Shown: in pieces, positions 48,441 to 60,624 of the stretch
How the letters are laid out: each line of letters opens with the position of its first letter
Position numbering within the stretch: position 1 is the first letter of the stretch
Notes under the pieces: model-generated
Told to the model about the DNA's origin: nothing
Seen by the model: only the letters and a program-made list of their open reading frames with translations
Database searches by the model: none
Assembly (NCBI GenBank): GCA_014529385.2
Contig: CM043962.1
Location: forward strand, 124,910,470-124,974,469
DNA from: Adiantum capillus-veneris
Lineage: Eukaryota > Streptophyta > Polypodiopsida > Polypodiales > Pteridaceae
Direction: 5' to 3'
DNA length: 64,000 nucleotides
Position numbers and translations under genes: made by a program

Positions 48441-50065
48441 TGTCATAAAATCTAATATCTAACTAACCCAAATGATTTTCTCATATTAAATTGATCACTT
48501 AATGTGGGAGAATAAACGGGAACAAGTGTTAAGATATAGGTATGTGCTTTTAGATCTATCTCAACACGGGGCCAATGTAAAGGGGCCCAAAAGGGAGATG
48601 GTCTATCAAAGAGCAAGGCTAACCAATGGAGCATAAGACCTTAGGGTTAGCTTCATTGAAGACCTCCAATAAATGTGTGTAAAAGTCCTTTTGACCTTAA
48701 GTAAGCTAGGGCTGAGCTTGAGGTGGGAACCCGGCCCAAGCTCGAGGTGCTTGTCCTGCTTGAGGTGCTCGTCATGCTTGAGGTGTTTTTCATGCTTGAG
48801 GTGCTTGATTAAGATGCTTGAGGTGCTTGACTGGCTCCATGCTTGAGGTGCTTGACTTGCTGCATGATTAAAGTACTTGAGGTGCCTTGAGAAGCTTGCC
48901 TGAGATGCTTGTGGGAACCCCCCCTAGTTCAAGTGCTTTGTCATGCTTGGTGAGTAAGGTGCTTGATCACCTAAAAGTCAAAAGCATTCCTACAAGAGGG
49001 GGGGCGAGACCTTTTCCTAGGGCCTAGAGAGAGAACACCCACTCACACACACAAGGGAAGCCCATCTTGAAGAGGCAGCAAGGACACATGTCAGGCCCCT
49101 ACCCATGTTACCTTCATGTGTTGCTTGAAGCCTATTGGCTAGGCTTCAAAGGGGTCCAATGATAAATTACATGAATTATCTAATTGTTTTAGCATTTATC
49201 AAGTCCTCTCTCTCAAAGGGGAAAGGGGGACACTTGTCCCAAGGCTACCCATGTTGCTTGTAATGGCTCCTGCTTGTGATTGGCTAGGCCTGGAGGGGTC
49301 CAATGAGCTTCAGGCATGAGCTACAAGGGGGGGTCGACCCAAGCAAGCTAGGGGGGTGCCTAGGGGGTATACTCACCCACACACACTCACAAGCACTCTC
49401 ATTGTGTGATATGCAAAGTGCAAGAGCTCCCTCTCCAAGCAAGTAGAGGTTGAGAGCCTACACCAACACTCTTGGCTATGGAGTGCAAATCCAACCAAGA
49501 GCCATGCTTCAATGCTTAAGCTTGCCATCTCCTTCTTCTTCATTACTATGCTATTATGTATGCTAGCAACAAGAGTATGATAAGTGAGGAACTAATTCTT
49601 TCTCCTACGAAATGTTTCTTCTTCCTCTTCCCTACCCTCATTTCCTGCTAGCTCTCTCCACCTTCGAAGGTGTTTGAGGTCTTGGGACTGAGGCTTGGGA
49701 TAGTTAAAGCTTTCTTCAAGTTTATGTTATGTTTGTGGTGCATGAAGCCTTCCATCTTCATGGCATCACCTAGGTCACAAGGAACACAAAGAATGTATTG
49801 TAACAAGTCTCTCTTTATGGGAGAAATCATAATACAAATGCCTATTGGAGGGGGGACCGGCTCCACATAAATCCGGTCCTCAATTGTTGTCATGTTCTCT
49901 AAACTCTCTCTCTTGCAAAAGTATTGTCTATGCCAAGTTAACTAATTGCTATGATTATGTTGCTATCTTCAATTATGTATACCCGCTATGCTCACAAAAT
50001 CATTTCTTGAAAGTACTCTCATTAAATTCCGCTATTCTCAAATTGAATAGGCAAATTCCATTACA
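48441..50065 (+). repeat. 3' LTR of element E
   Basis: 1,625 bp, the same length as the 5' LTR. Differences seen by eye near 48,953, 48,986, 49,010, 49,520, 49,642, 49,704, 49,793-49,795 and 49,875. Confidence 0.95.
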
Positions 50066-50629
50066 GTGTTCAACCATAATGGTTCCTTTGTGTACTTCAT
50101 ACCTAACATAATGATAATGGACAGCAATGTGCTTTGACTTATTATGTTGAACATAGTCTTTTGTAAGACTAATCGCACTTTGGTTGTCACACCGCAAGGG
50201 TGTGCTAGAGAGAGGAGAGTGAACAATATCAAATAGTATTTGCCGAAGCCAGATCAACTCATGAGCTGCAAGTGATGCCGCAACATATTTTGACTTAGTC
50301 GTAGAAACTGCAACACAACATTGTTTCTTGCTGGTCAAAGAAACAAGCCAACCATTTATAAAGAAGCAATTTCCACTAGTATATTGCATGTGAGCTTGCC
50401 CAATCTGTATCTGTGTAACCCAAAAGAGAAAGAGATTGCATAGAATTCGATGTGACTTTTCGTCTCGATAGAACAAACCAAAATCTGTAGTGCCTTTCAA
50501 GTATTTCAATACACGCTTTGCTGCAGATCAATGCTTAAGAGAAGGACTTGCAAGATGTTGTCCAAGATAATTAGCAACAAAAAAAATATCAAGATGAGTG
50601 CTCATGCCAACAAACGGAAGACATCCAAT
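50066..50629 (-). pseudogene. RNase H of Copia G
   Basis: Minus strand RVLKYLKGTTDFGLFY, then LTSKKQCCVAVSTTKSKYVA (RNase H), LRCDNQSAISL and KHIAVHYHYVR, all standard Copia RNase H motifs. A stop lies near 50,528. Bounded on the left by E and on the right by the solo LTR. Confidence 0.85.
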
Positions 50630-51895
50630 TGATGGGGGCTTTTCACAAGCCAAGCTCCCATACGCCATGAGAACCCCCTCTTAGGGAGGGAGTGATAAAA
50701 GACATTGGAAAAAGGTAAGAAAAAAATAAAGTATGATTATGTGAATATATGAGAAAGGTAAAATAGGCCACCTCATGCCTGCAGGGCAGCCCATCCCCAC
50801 CTTGCCTCCTTTTTCTTCACTGTTGCCCCGCCGTGTGTCCCTTTTCCTCTCCTCCACTCAAAAGGTCAACCCCCTCTCTCTTCCCCTTGTCCTTTCTCCT
50901 CAAGCTACCCCACCTCTCACCAATAATGCATTCTAACTCACCAATAATGCACCCTAAGTCACATGCAACTTACCCTATCTTCCAAAATAGTATACCCCAC
51001 CCCCCCTTTCTCTCTCTTATCATATCCCATGACCCAAATACCCCCCCCTCTCTCTAAAGGGCGCCATGTCTCTTGTCTTGTAGCTAAATAACCTCCCCCA
51101 CACTCACACACACTCAGTTTCACTAAAAAAAGGTGCCCACAGACCCATCCCCACCCGGTGGTTACCTGATTTTACTTGTGTTCACACACATCTGCACACA
51201 GATTCACCGCTGAACACACTCCTCTCTCTCCCCTCTTGTAATTACTTTATTCTCCATGTCACCTCTCACTTTTTTTCATCAACCCATCTCTCTCTCTTAG
51301 TCTCTCTCTCATGAGACTGCTGTTCTGGCACATATACACACAGCCAGACAAGTGGGGCCCACAGTCACATGGCTTATGTAGATAATGATTTCTTCATTTC
51401 TAAATTCTAGAATTTCTCCCCCCCCTCCTCCCCTATATAAAGAGGGGTCACCATCACACAAAAACACACAACATCACCAAAGAACACACTATGCATTGTG
51501 TGTGCCTAGTGCACACACACACACCCACACCATCACCATCACCGCAATCACCATGCTTGTCTTGAGCATGACCTCTACACCCTTGGCTATGGAAGATGAA
51601 GGGCAACTAAATGAAGGATGATGGCCATAATCCTCGTGCGAGTCTTCACCATCTACTCCCACCTATCCGCCATGTGTTCTACCACTCTCTCCCTTCTCAT
51701 TCCCCTACCCTATGCTCCCCATTTCATCGCCTTATTCTCTAAATAAAGCTTGAGGTTTTGTGAGTATGTTTTCTTGCAATGTTTTGCCCATGTGAGGTGT
51801 GTAGAATCACCACCTAGTCTTGTGTATGTGTGAAGGGTGTGCGGATTCGCCAACCTTTTGTGGTGCCTAAGTACTAAGCCGCTATACCCCCTCCC

Positions 51896-51932
<37 letters not shown>

Positions 51933-52142
51933 TGATCTCATTCCCTTTCCCTTTCATCATTACTCCCAAGCATCCATCTCTCTTGGATGAAAACTTTGTT
52001 ATGGTGGTGTGTTGTTTGCGTCCTAGCCGCTGAAGCTAGTTGGTGCCCCCTGTTTTCTTTACCATGACAGGCTCGAGGCACGCCATTCGGTCCCCGGTGT
52101 TTTAGAGGCCGTCGGGGTTCTGGGTTCGCTTTGCTCCCGTCA
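50630..52142 (+). repeat. Solo LTR of an unidentified retrotransposon
   Basis: 1,513 bp from TGATGGGGGC to GCTCCCGTCA, flanked by CAAT (50,626-50,629 and 52,143-52,146). It has a TATA box TATATAA at 51,434 and a polyadenylation signal AATAAA at 51,742, both in the + direction and in LTR order, and no coding region. A (CT)n run lies at 51,897-51,929. Removing it with one CAAT copy leaves the Copia reading frame open, which fixes the boundaries. Confidence 0.8.
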
Positions 52143-53005
52143 CAATCAAGTTAGCATAAGGTTGATTTATGACAAGTTGACCGCCATTGTCAAAAGTGTT
52201 CTTCGTAGAGCTCGCAAGACAAGGTGTGTTGGATGAATGTGTAGATTCCATACACATTTTTTGAATAGTATCTGCAATAAACTTTAATTGTCGAAGGAAT
52301 AAAAAACCTTTTTTACGGTTCCATTGGATTTGAATGCCAAGACACGAGTGAATCTCTCCAAGATCCACCATATCAAATGCAGAAGACAATAACTTTTTCA
52401 CTTGCTTAAGAAATCCCAAATCATTGGAAACAAGGATGGTATCATCCAGATGAAGAGCAAGAATCACAAAACTGCTACCTTGGCGTTTTATGTATAAGTC
52501 TGGGTCTGAAGAGCAAGAGATGAATCCTTTAGAGGTGAGAAAAAGATCAAATTTTGTATACCAGGCTCGCGAAGCTTGTTTGAGACCATATAGTGCCTTA
52601 TGGAGTGGAGCAACAAGGTCTTGTTTACCTCAAATAACAGACCCTTATGGCTGTTCCATATAAATTTCATCTTCTAAGTCACCATTAAGAAAAGCAATTC
52701 GCACATCCATTTGATGAGCTTCTAAATCAAATTGAACAGAAAATGCTAATAATAATTGAACATTTGTAATGCGAAAAACTGGTGAAAAGGTCTCTTGATA
52801 ATCAACACCACCTACTTGGGAGTAACCTTTTGAAAACAAATGTTCCTTGAACTTGTTAAAAGATCCATCTGCTTTTACTTTTGTCTTATACACCCACTTA
52901 CACATAATAGCAATACGACAAGGAGGTAATTCAGTTAGTATCCATGTACCTTTAGAGATAAGAGAATCGTACTCTGCTTCCATAGCCTCTTGCCATTAAT
53001 CATTT
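52143..53005 (-). pseudogene. Reverse transcriptase of Copia G
   Basis: Minus strand: CKWVYKTKVKADGS, VDYQETFSPVFRITNVQLLL, HQMDVRIAFLNGDLEDEIYM, then LHLDDTILVSND with the catalytic pair (usual YVDD altered to HLDD). Internal frame changes near 52,660 and 52,480. It ends at the solo LTR. Confidence 0.85.
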
Positions 53006-53606
53006 TGTGGTGAAGAGATAGCTTCATCATAAGTAATGGGATCTTCAGAAGTAGAAAAAGCATTATCAACAATATCATCATCATAAACGTGACATGAGCC
53101 ATGTTCAAAATCAATAGGCAGTTCAACAAAATTATCAATATCATCATTGGCAACATTCAAAATGGATGGTTGTGAAGAGGAAAGTTTCTCTATAGGAAGA
53201 GTTTCATCATCTGAAAGAAATGGAAAAGCTTGAAGCAATGATTTAGTATCATCAGAACCATCCATGGACCATGAGACTCCCATAAGTTGTTCATTATAAG
53301 TAGCATCAATATTCACAATTACTTTCTTGGAGGAAGGGTCATAGAGTTTCTAGCCTTTGGAAGTGTCAGAATATCCAATAAAAATAACTTTAAGACTAGG
53401 AGCATCAAGCCTTGTTCGTGTTTCTTTGGGAACATGAATATAAGCAATACATCCAAAGGTTTGAAAATGAGATACAAAAGGAATGTCACTTGTTCATGCT
53501 GTGATGGATATCTTACTAGAGGGTGCAGTAGTAGGAAGATGATTCTGAAAAAATACTGCTATCAAAGAAGCTTCAGCCCAAAAAAAGTGAGATAAACTAG
53601 AATGAA
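53006..53606 (-). pseudogene. Integrase-RT linker of Copia G
   Basis: Acidic, low-complexity frame at 53,316-52,996 (Asp/Glu/Ser-rich), typical of the Copia linker. The adjoining part (53,320-53,600) encodes the end of integrase with stops. Confidence 0.6.
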
Positions 53607-54317
53607 TCAGCATACATCATGATGAATTCCACTATCAGAACAGTAACTCACAAACTCTCGAGAAACATATTCAACTCCATTGTCACTATGAATCTTCTTA
53701 AGGCGACAACCAGTTTGAAGTTCCGTAGCCTTGTGGAATTTTTTGAAAACAGATAAGGCCTCAGATTTTTGTCTAAGTAGAAATACAGTTGTATATCGTG
53801 AGAAATCATAAATGAAAGTAATGAAGTAGCGATATGGTGATCTCGAAGAAGGTAGAGGTCCACATATATCAATATGAACAATATCCAATATGTCATGAGA
53901 ATGAGTTGTATTTGAAAGAGAAAAGGGTTTATGATTATATTTTCCAAGAGCACAAAACGCACAAATTCCCATATAGGGATGAGCTTTAAGGTCCATGCCA
54001 TGAACAAGATCACGATGCTGAAGATCAAGAAGTTTTGAGAAATCAGCATGAAAAAAACGGTGATGCCATACTTTGCAATCATGATCACCTAGAGCAATGA
54101 AAAAATTTGCTACATCATCATTGAGAGAGAGTTCAAAAAAATTACCATTTCGAGAAGCAATGGCTATAGTTTGTCCATCTTTCTCAATTCGGCACAAAGA
54201 GACCAAGATCAAGAAGTCTAGCAAGTGAAAGAAGATTACATTGAAGATGTGGTACATGTAATACTCCTCGCAAAATTCAAGTGGAAGAAGATAAGGTACC
54301 AAGATATAAATCTCCAA
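53607..54317 (-). pseudogene. Integrase of Copia G
   Basis: Pre-integrase zinc finger (HHRFFHADFSKLLDLQ to CAFCALGKY), then HIDICGPLPSSRSPYRYFI and KKIHSDNGVEYVSREF, giving the first two catalytic Asp and nearby Glu. The frame ends shortly after. Confidence 0.85.
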
Positions 54318-54570
54318 TACCCTTTACTTGACAAGTCGTATCATCAGCAAGATAAACAACACGTGGAACTAGTAGTGGATGATAGTTATGGAGCCACTTA
54401 AATGAAGTATCGACAGAATCGACAATAAAAAGTGATCCATCATGTACATGAAGTATTCTGTCTAGAGAAACTGAACATAGGACGCAGCTTGTTTCTGGTA
54501 TAATGTTGTTTCGATGTTCAGTAGCATATGCTCTATTACGATCTGTGTGGAATCGACGCTTATAGCACAT
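54277..54570 (-). pseudogene. Protease of Copia G
   Basis: FIVDSVDTSFKWLHNY contains the active site, with Val where Gly is invariant. VYLADDTTCQVKGIGDL is the Copia flap motif. The altered active-site Gly alone would inactivate it. Confidence 0.75.
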
Positions 54571-55812
54571 AGGAGTGGGTTGATCAGATCATCCACAATA
54601 TTCACAATAAGAAGAAGAAGAGTCTTTGGATAAATGTGGTTGTTTCGTGGTAATATTTTGTCCTTTATCATATTGACGTACCCAACAATCATCTTCAGTA
54701 TGGACATTTCTATTGCAGTACAAACATTTCTTAATAGGAAATTTGAGACGAGAGAAAATATTACCGCGATGGCCACCTCTATGGTTTCCTCATTGAAATG
54801 CACACCTTCGAGCATAAAAAGCACGTTCATCTGTTGTGACTCAGTCTCCTCTTATGAAATCATAGTTGTATCCTGACCAGCATTACGTCATTCTTGACGT
54901 TGACAATATTCAATTAAAGACATGCAGGCTTGGTCAAAATCAAGACCATCTTTATTAGAGAGAACAGTAACAATGTTATCATAAGAAGAGTCCTTTACTG
55001 TATCAAGGAGAAGTGTAATTACTTGCTTTACTAGAACAAGATCACCGACAGCAGCAAGTTGATTAATAATAGATTTGAAACACTCAATATGTCCCGTCAT
55101 GGTAGTACCAACTTCATATTGTAGCTTGTTAAGGAACCCTCTCAAATAAAGTATTTCTGTAACAGATTTTTTCTGAAAGTTTGCAATCCTCATATTTTAG
55201 AAGATTTGTTTTTTGATTCACCTATGATGTGACAACTCTATCGGAATTTAAGTGAATCAAGAAAAGAATCCTCTAAAATATGAGGAATCTCATGGCGTGC
55301 TATATATTAGTAGATAGATCTAGAAGAGGACATTCTAATTGTCAAACCTCCACCAACTTTGGAGTTTGTTTGCAAAAATTTATCCATGCGCCCGTTTTGG
55401 TAGAGAGAGGTAAAGTCAAACTCCTTAAAGGGCCCCTTTGTGACTCCAAATTTTGCCTATGAAGGTACTTCCATACGTCGTGGAAAATAGGCAGTCCATA
55501 CATATCAAGCAAAAGGGAATCAGTAAGAGAAGAAATAATATACCGACGAGCTACTTTATCACGTCGTTGTCAATCGATATACGCGACATTCCAATCTTCA
55601 AATATAGGTCCTTCAGTGATAATCACGTTATCATGATCCGTATCAAAACAGGCTTAGGCAGACAAACACGATTTCCAAGGACAACATTAGAGAGTTCATC
55701 ACCTTCAAGAATTAGCAACATCTTTGCTTTCCACTGGAAATCCTTGGCCTTGGAAAGGAGGAACAGAATGCTGGCCAGAAGAAAAGCCGTTGACGAGAAT
55801 AGTCATAGCCAT
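54571..55812 (-). pseudogene. Gag of Copia G
   Basis: Starts at the ATG read leftwards from 55,812 (MAMTILVNGFSSGQH). Frame changes follow. The middle (55,193-54,888) reads FLNKLQYEVGTTMTGHIECF, a Copia Gag UBN2-type motif. A zinc-knuckle-like CYCNRNVHTEDDCW lies near 54,700. Broken by frameshifts near 55,700 and 55,200. Confidence 0.75.
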
Positions 55813-56647
55813 ATCTGGTTGTAAATAGACGTATAAGATAAGATCGCACAATCTACACACCATATATGGTGAAGTCTAGAGTTGAGAATGAGATAAATAT
55901 GACGACCGTGTTCTGTCAACAATAAACACAAGATGGATGCTCAATAAACGTCCAAAGATGTGAGAGACATCACCCAAAAAAGCAGGGAAAAGGAGACATT
56001 AATAATAAAAGAGTCCTCAAAATAGAGTGACGTGAGACGCAAGGTTGACTACCACAATATGAATAGAAAAAAGATAATTTTGCTCAAAAACGTTGACACC
56101 AAAATTAAAAAAATGATCACGAATTCTTCATGACGAAGACATAGGAGGACGAAAGTTGTGTCAAGCTCAATTGTAGTAAAAACAACATAACTTTCTACTG
56201 CGAACTCCGATTGACGCACGAGGACGAAAGCTATGTCAAGGTCAATTGCAGTAAAAACAACATAACTTTCTGCTGCAAAGTCCGATTGATGCAAACCTAG
56301 GACTCAAATCGAAGAGCCCGAGGAGACAAAAAGGTTTTTGATCAAATGTGCCACTGCGCTGCACTCCATTGCACTTTTCCGTTTCTCCAAATTTTGAGCA
56401 GAAGACCCACAACAATTGAGACGAAGTTCAGGGTGTCAAAAAACAAATCAACAAGAACATGTAATCAACGATTTATTATATCGATTAGCAATAAACACCA
56501 CAAAAAACACTAATCATATTCTTCTTAACATAAAACAACCACAGTTAACAAGAATCAATCCTCAAATAGCAATTTTGAATCTTACATGCGAATCGCATAC
56601 ACATACTGTTTTGTCACCATGAACTGAATTGGCGCGTGATCGTGACT
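55813..56647 (-). other. Leader of Copia G, with a tandem duplication
   Basis: No gene. Positions 56,150-56,220 and 56,221-56,294 are two copies of a roughly 70-bp unit (both contain AAAAACAACATAACTTTCT). Confidence 0.6.
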
Positions 56648-56659
56648 GCTCTAATACCA
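56648..56659 (-). other. Primer-binding site of Copia G
   Basis: Minus strand TGGTATTAGAGC, one mismatch from the initiator tRNA-Met site, three bases inside the LTR. Confidence 0.85.
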
Positions 56660-56662
56660 AGA

Positions 56663-56665
56663 TGA

Positions 56666-56730
<65 letters not shown>

Positions 56731-56823
56731 GACAAGAGACACACCATGTACGCTCCCAAAAATTGATTCATTGAGGACAAGATACAAATATATAGGTGAG
56801 ACCAAGTTGAGTAGACTGATTCA
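56663..56823 (-). repeat. 5' LTR of Copia G
   Basis: 161 bp, direct repeat of 40,725-40,892, with a (GA)n run at 56,669-56,727. The outer end differs: TGAATCAG instead of TGATGGAGCTATATATGG, a deletion of about ten bases including one TATA-like string. Confidence 0.75.
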
Positions 56824-57868
56824 TTGTAAACTGGATGTAAAGCTCGATAAAACCTAGGAAGCACATCTGCTTTCATGGGTAAGGCATACATGAGAATTGG
56901 ATAGTTTAGCACAACTTTTATATGAGTCATTACTATGTATGTGATGTGACACGAGAGAGTGAAATGGACTGACAAACAAAAAAAATTTGATAGAGGGCAA
57001 TTTTAGAAGGAGCTCAACTCGTATCATAACCTCAATTGAATCTGACTCTCATTCCCAATCCCAATCTCATCATATACACTCACAATCACAATTACGATCC
57101 ATTTCAATCACAATCAGAATCGTGCAACCTCCTCTGATGATATAGGTTGTCCCCTAGAATAGCTAGCCAAAAAATGGCTATTTTCATAGTTGAGTCCAGT
57201 CTTTTAGTAAAGCAAGGCAAAAAATAGGGTCAAGAGGAGGCATCCTACACATGACCACAAAATCGCACTAGAAATATCTAATAGGTCCTAAACTTTTGAA
57301 AGACAAAAAAATGGACAAACTATACAGAATAGATTGGACAAAATTATGGAAGGATCTTAGCTTGTATCATACCCTCTTAACCTCCCTTGAACTATCTCAA
57401 TCTCAATTGATCCTTAGTCTCACTCCCAATCACGCCTCAGTATCACTCCCAATCCCAATCTCACACACGCTAGTAATCACAATCACAATCATGCTCTCAA
57501 TCACAAGCAATTACAATCTCGGAGCTTGCTCTGATGACAGAGGTTGTCTCCTAGAATAGCTATTTGAGAAGTCCCTATTTTTTATAGTCGACTCCAGTCT
57601 TTCAGTAAAGAAAAGCAAAAAATAGTGTCGAAAGAAGGCATCCTGCACAGGACCACAAAATGGCACAAAATATCCAATACTTCCTTAAAAAAATTCCATT
57701 TTCAATGGCTCATAATTCCCAATCTACTCCAAGTATATATGGGCATGTCGCACATAATTTTTTTAACCTTGTGGTATTCTTTGCATGAGACAAGAAAAAT
57801 TCACATACTGACCAGATTCTCAAATAATTAGTCTCTACAAGTTGGAAATTTCTACAAAACCAATGTCA

Positions 57869-57937
57869 AGTAGGCACCATCAACCATATGGCCCTACAAG
57901 ATGGACCCTTTCCTTCGATCTTGACCTCTATTATTGA
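57869..57937 (+). pseudogene. Dirigent gene 3' scrap, copy 1
   Basis: About 65 bp aligned with 38,840-38,902. It ends with codons for FDLDLYY and a TGA in the same place as the dirigent pseudogene. No upstream coding sequence remains. Confidence 0.7.
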
Positions 57938-58171
57938 TCCCTACATATAGCAACACACATGCACTTCATTTTCAACAATTTTTCCCCCAATTTGTTTTCT
58001 CATTGAGCTTCACTAGCTGCTAACAAAAAGCACTCAGGATGAATAATATGATTCGTGAAATATTCTTCAAGATTATATTGAACGATGGATGATCTCATTC
58101 TATGCACAATAATGATCAAACGTTTTTCTACCTCTGTGTCTCTCCACCATCTCTCTTTGTCTCTCTCTCTC

Positions 58172-58209
<38 letters not shown>

Positions 58210-60559
58210 TGTGTGTGTCTCCACCCCTCCTTCATATGTTTGTCTCTGTATGTGGGGCTTGATTATTTTGTTCTTATCCTCCTCGCTGATTAAACGATGA
58301 AAGAGTATTCACAAAAGAGCACTAAGTTGGACATTGGAATAAGCTGGACCACTGCATATATGTAATAGCTATTCCATTGTTAGATGTAGAATACTGAATA
58401 AGCTCAGTTTCTTAGCTATCTAGAAGAGGACTCCCAACTTGAGATGATGAGATGAAAATTTCAAATAGCTTCAGATGAAAAAATGTATGAAACTTAAATG
58501 AAAGACTTCAAATTACAGATATGGAATAGGAAAACTGAAAAATATATTCACAATCTGAATAAGGTTCAGATGGAAGGCTCATATATCATAGCTCTATAAA
58601 GATTAATCTGGAAGTTGAACTGGCACAAACCCGAGTAATGTATGCTCTTAAGCTCAGTAAGCTCTATAAGATACAAAGATCAAGGACACATTACTAGGGA
58701 CGAATTATTCGGGTCTATTCACAAGTATCAAGACAAGGTTTTGATTAATCATAGTAGTCGCACAGTGTAGGGTAACCGGGGGTAACTCTGCTAGGTCACT
58801 TGATCAACTTTCAAGTAAATACTCAAAGATAATCTGTCGTCCAAGGCATCTCCTAGGGATTGTTGGCATGTTCAAAGTTTCAAGGGTTTATCTCTTGCGC
58901 TTTCAATTTTGTTTGTATCGAGGGTTCTTTTTCTCGGGTCTCTGAACCATCTATATGCACTAGGAGTTTAGTAGGTTTGGCCACCATGTGATTTTGTTGA
59001 GTACTAAAGGCCACATTTTGTTTCTTGATAATCCAATAAATAGCATCTTGCTCAAGCTGCTCCCTTCTTTCTGTTAGCATCTCCACTTTATAAGGCATCA
59101 ACTGGTGCCAGGTATTTGTATCTTGTTTGTACAGACCCTTCTCTCCTTCGCCAACTTATGGCAGATGGATGTTTTTTGTATCCACTAGGCTCAGTCTAGC
59201 TGATTTGGCTTTAATTGAAGCCTCGGATAGAACTTTAGACATCTCTTTAAATTGAGGTTCTAAATTAGATTTGTTGGCTAGTTTGTTCAATTAAGAGTCT
59301 TTGACAAAGACTTGTAGTACATTGTTTGTGTGCTTTATCAGCACATTGACCTATGCTTTCCATTGTCTCATCATACCTCTATAGTTGACCAGGTCATCCT
59401 TTAGTTCTGAGATTGTATCTTTTTCTTTAGTGTCGTTGAGTATTAACTTCCAGGAAATCCATAAAGCATTTCTTTTCTCATATTATCTATGATTTGAATG
59501 TATCTCATTTTATCAATAGGTTCATTGTAGACTGGATGCAAAGCTCGATCAAACCTAGGAAGCACATCTTCTTTCATGGGTAAGGCATATTTTAGCACGA
59601 CTTTTATATGATTCATTAGTATGTATGTAATGTTCCAAACAAAAAAAATTGATAGAGGGAGATTATAGAAGGAGCTTAACTCGTATCATAACTTGTTGAC
59701 CACCTACAAGCTATTTCACTCTCAATTGCATCTTACTCTTACTCCCAATCCCAATCTCATCATATACACTCACAATCACAATTACAATCCCATTGTCAAT
59801 CACAAACACAATCGTGCAACCTCCACTGATGATAGAGGTTGTCCCCTAGAATAGCTAGCCAAAAAGTTGCTAGTTTCATAGTTGAGTCCAATTTTTAGTA
59901 AAGCAAGGCAAAAAATAGGGTTAAGAGGAGGCATCCAACACACAACCACAAAATCGCACTAGAAATATCTAATATGTCCTAAACTTTTAACAGACAAAAA
60001 CTTTGACAAATTATAAAGAATAGATTGGGAAAAATTATAGAAGGAGCTTAGCTCGTATATTACCCTTTTAACCACCCTTGAGCTATCTCACTCTCAATTG
60101 AGCCTCTGTCTCACTCCCAATCGCGCCTCATTATCACTCCCAATCCCAATCTCACACACACTAGTAATCACAATCACGATCACACTCTCAATCACAAGCA
60201 ATCAGAATCTCGGAGCTAGCTGGTATGATAGAGGTTGTCTCCTAGAATAGCTATTTGAAAAGTGGCTATTTTTATAATCGACTCCAGTCTATTAGTAAAG
60301 AAAATAAAAAAATAGCGTTGAAAAGAGGCCTCCTGCATTGACCACAAAATGGCACAAAATACCCAATACTTCCTAAATATTTTGCCATTTTCAATGGCTC
60401 ATAGTTCCCAATCCGCTCCAAATATATTTGGGTAGGTCTCACATGAATTTTTTCACCTTGTGGTACTCTTTATATGAGCCAAAAAAAAATCACATCCAGA
60501 CTAGATTCTCCAAAAATTAGTCTGCATGTTGGCAATTTCTACAAAAACAATGTCAAGTA

Positions 60560-60624
60560 GGCACCATCGACCATACGACCCTACTAGATGGACCCTTTCC
60601 TTCGATCTGGACCTCTATTATTGA
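60560..60624 (+). pseudogene. Dirigent gene 3' scrap, copy 2
   Basis: Begins CACCATCGACCAT, as in the dirigent pseudogene, and ends CTATTATTGA. Same relation to its array unit as copy 1. Confidence 0.7.

Larger units (their letters stand above)
41260..50065 (+). mobile_element. Element E: young chromovirus (Ty3/gypsy with chromodomain)
   Basis: 8,806 bp with two 1,625-bp LTRs and a 5-bp target duplication GTGTT (41,255-41,259 and 50,066-50,070). By eye the LTRs differ at about nine positions, or 99.4% identity. It interrupts the RNase H of Copia G. The single Gag-Pol frame carries only two nonsense codons. Confidence 0.95.
40725..56823 (-). mobile_element. Element G: Ty1/copia retrotransposon with short LTRs, twice interrupted
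   Basis: Reading leftwards: 5' LTR (56,823-56,663), primer site, leader, gag, protease, integrase, RT, RNase H, 3' LTR (40,892-40,725). Integrase before RT defines Copia. TTGT flanks both ends (40,721-40,724 and 56,824-56,827). Interrupted by solo LTR 50,630-52,142 and chromovirus E 41,260-50,065; without these the element would be about 5.8 kb. Many stops show it is old. Confidence 0.85.

Noticed and set aside
58880-59101. 73-codon minus-strand frame in the tandem array
   Set aside because: The equivalent place in unit 1 (near 40,258) has an indel of about 85 bp that breaks it; not conserved.
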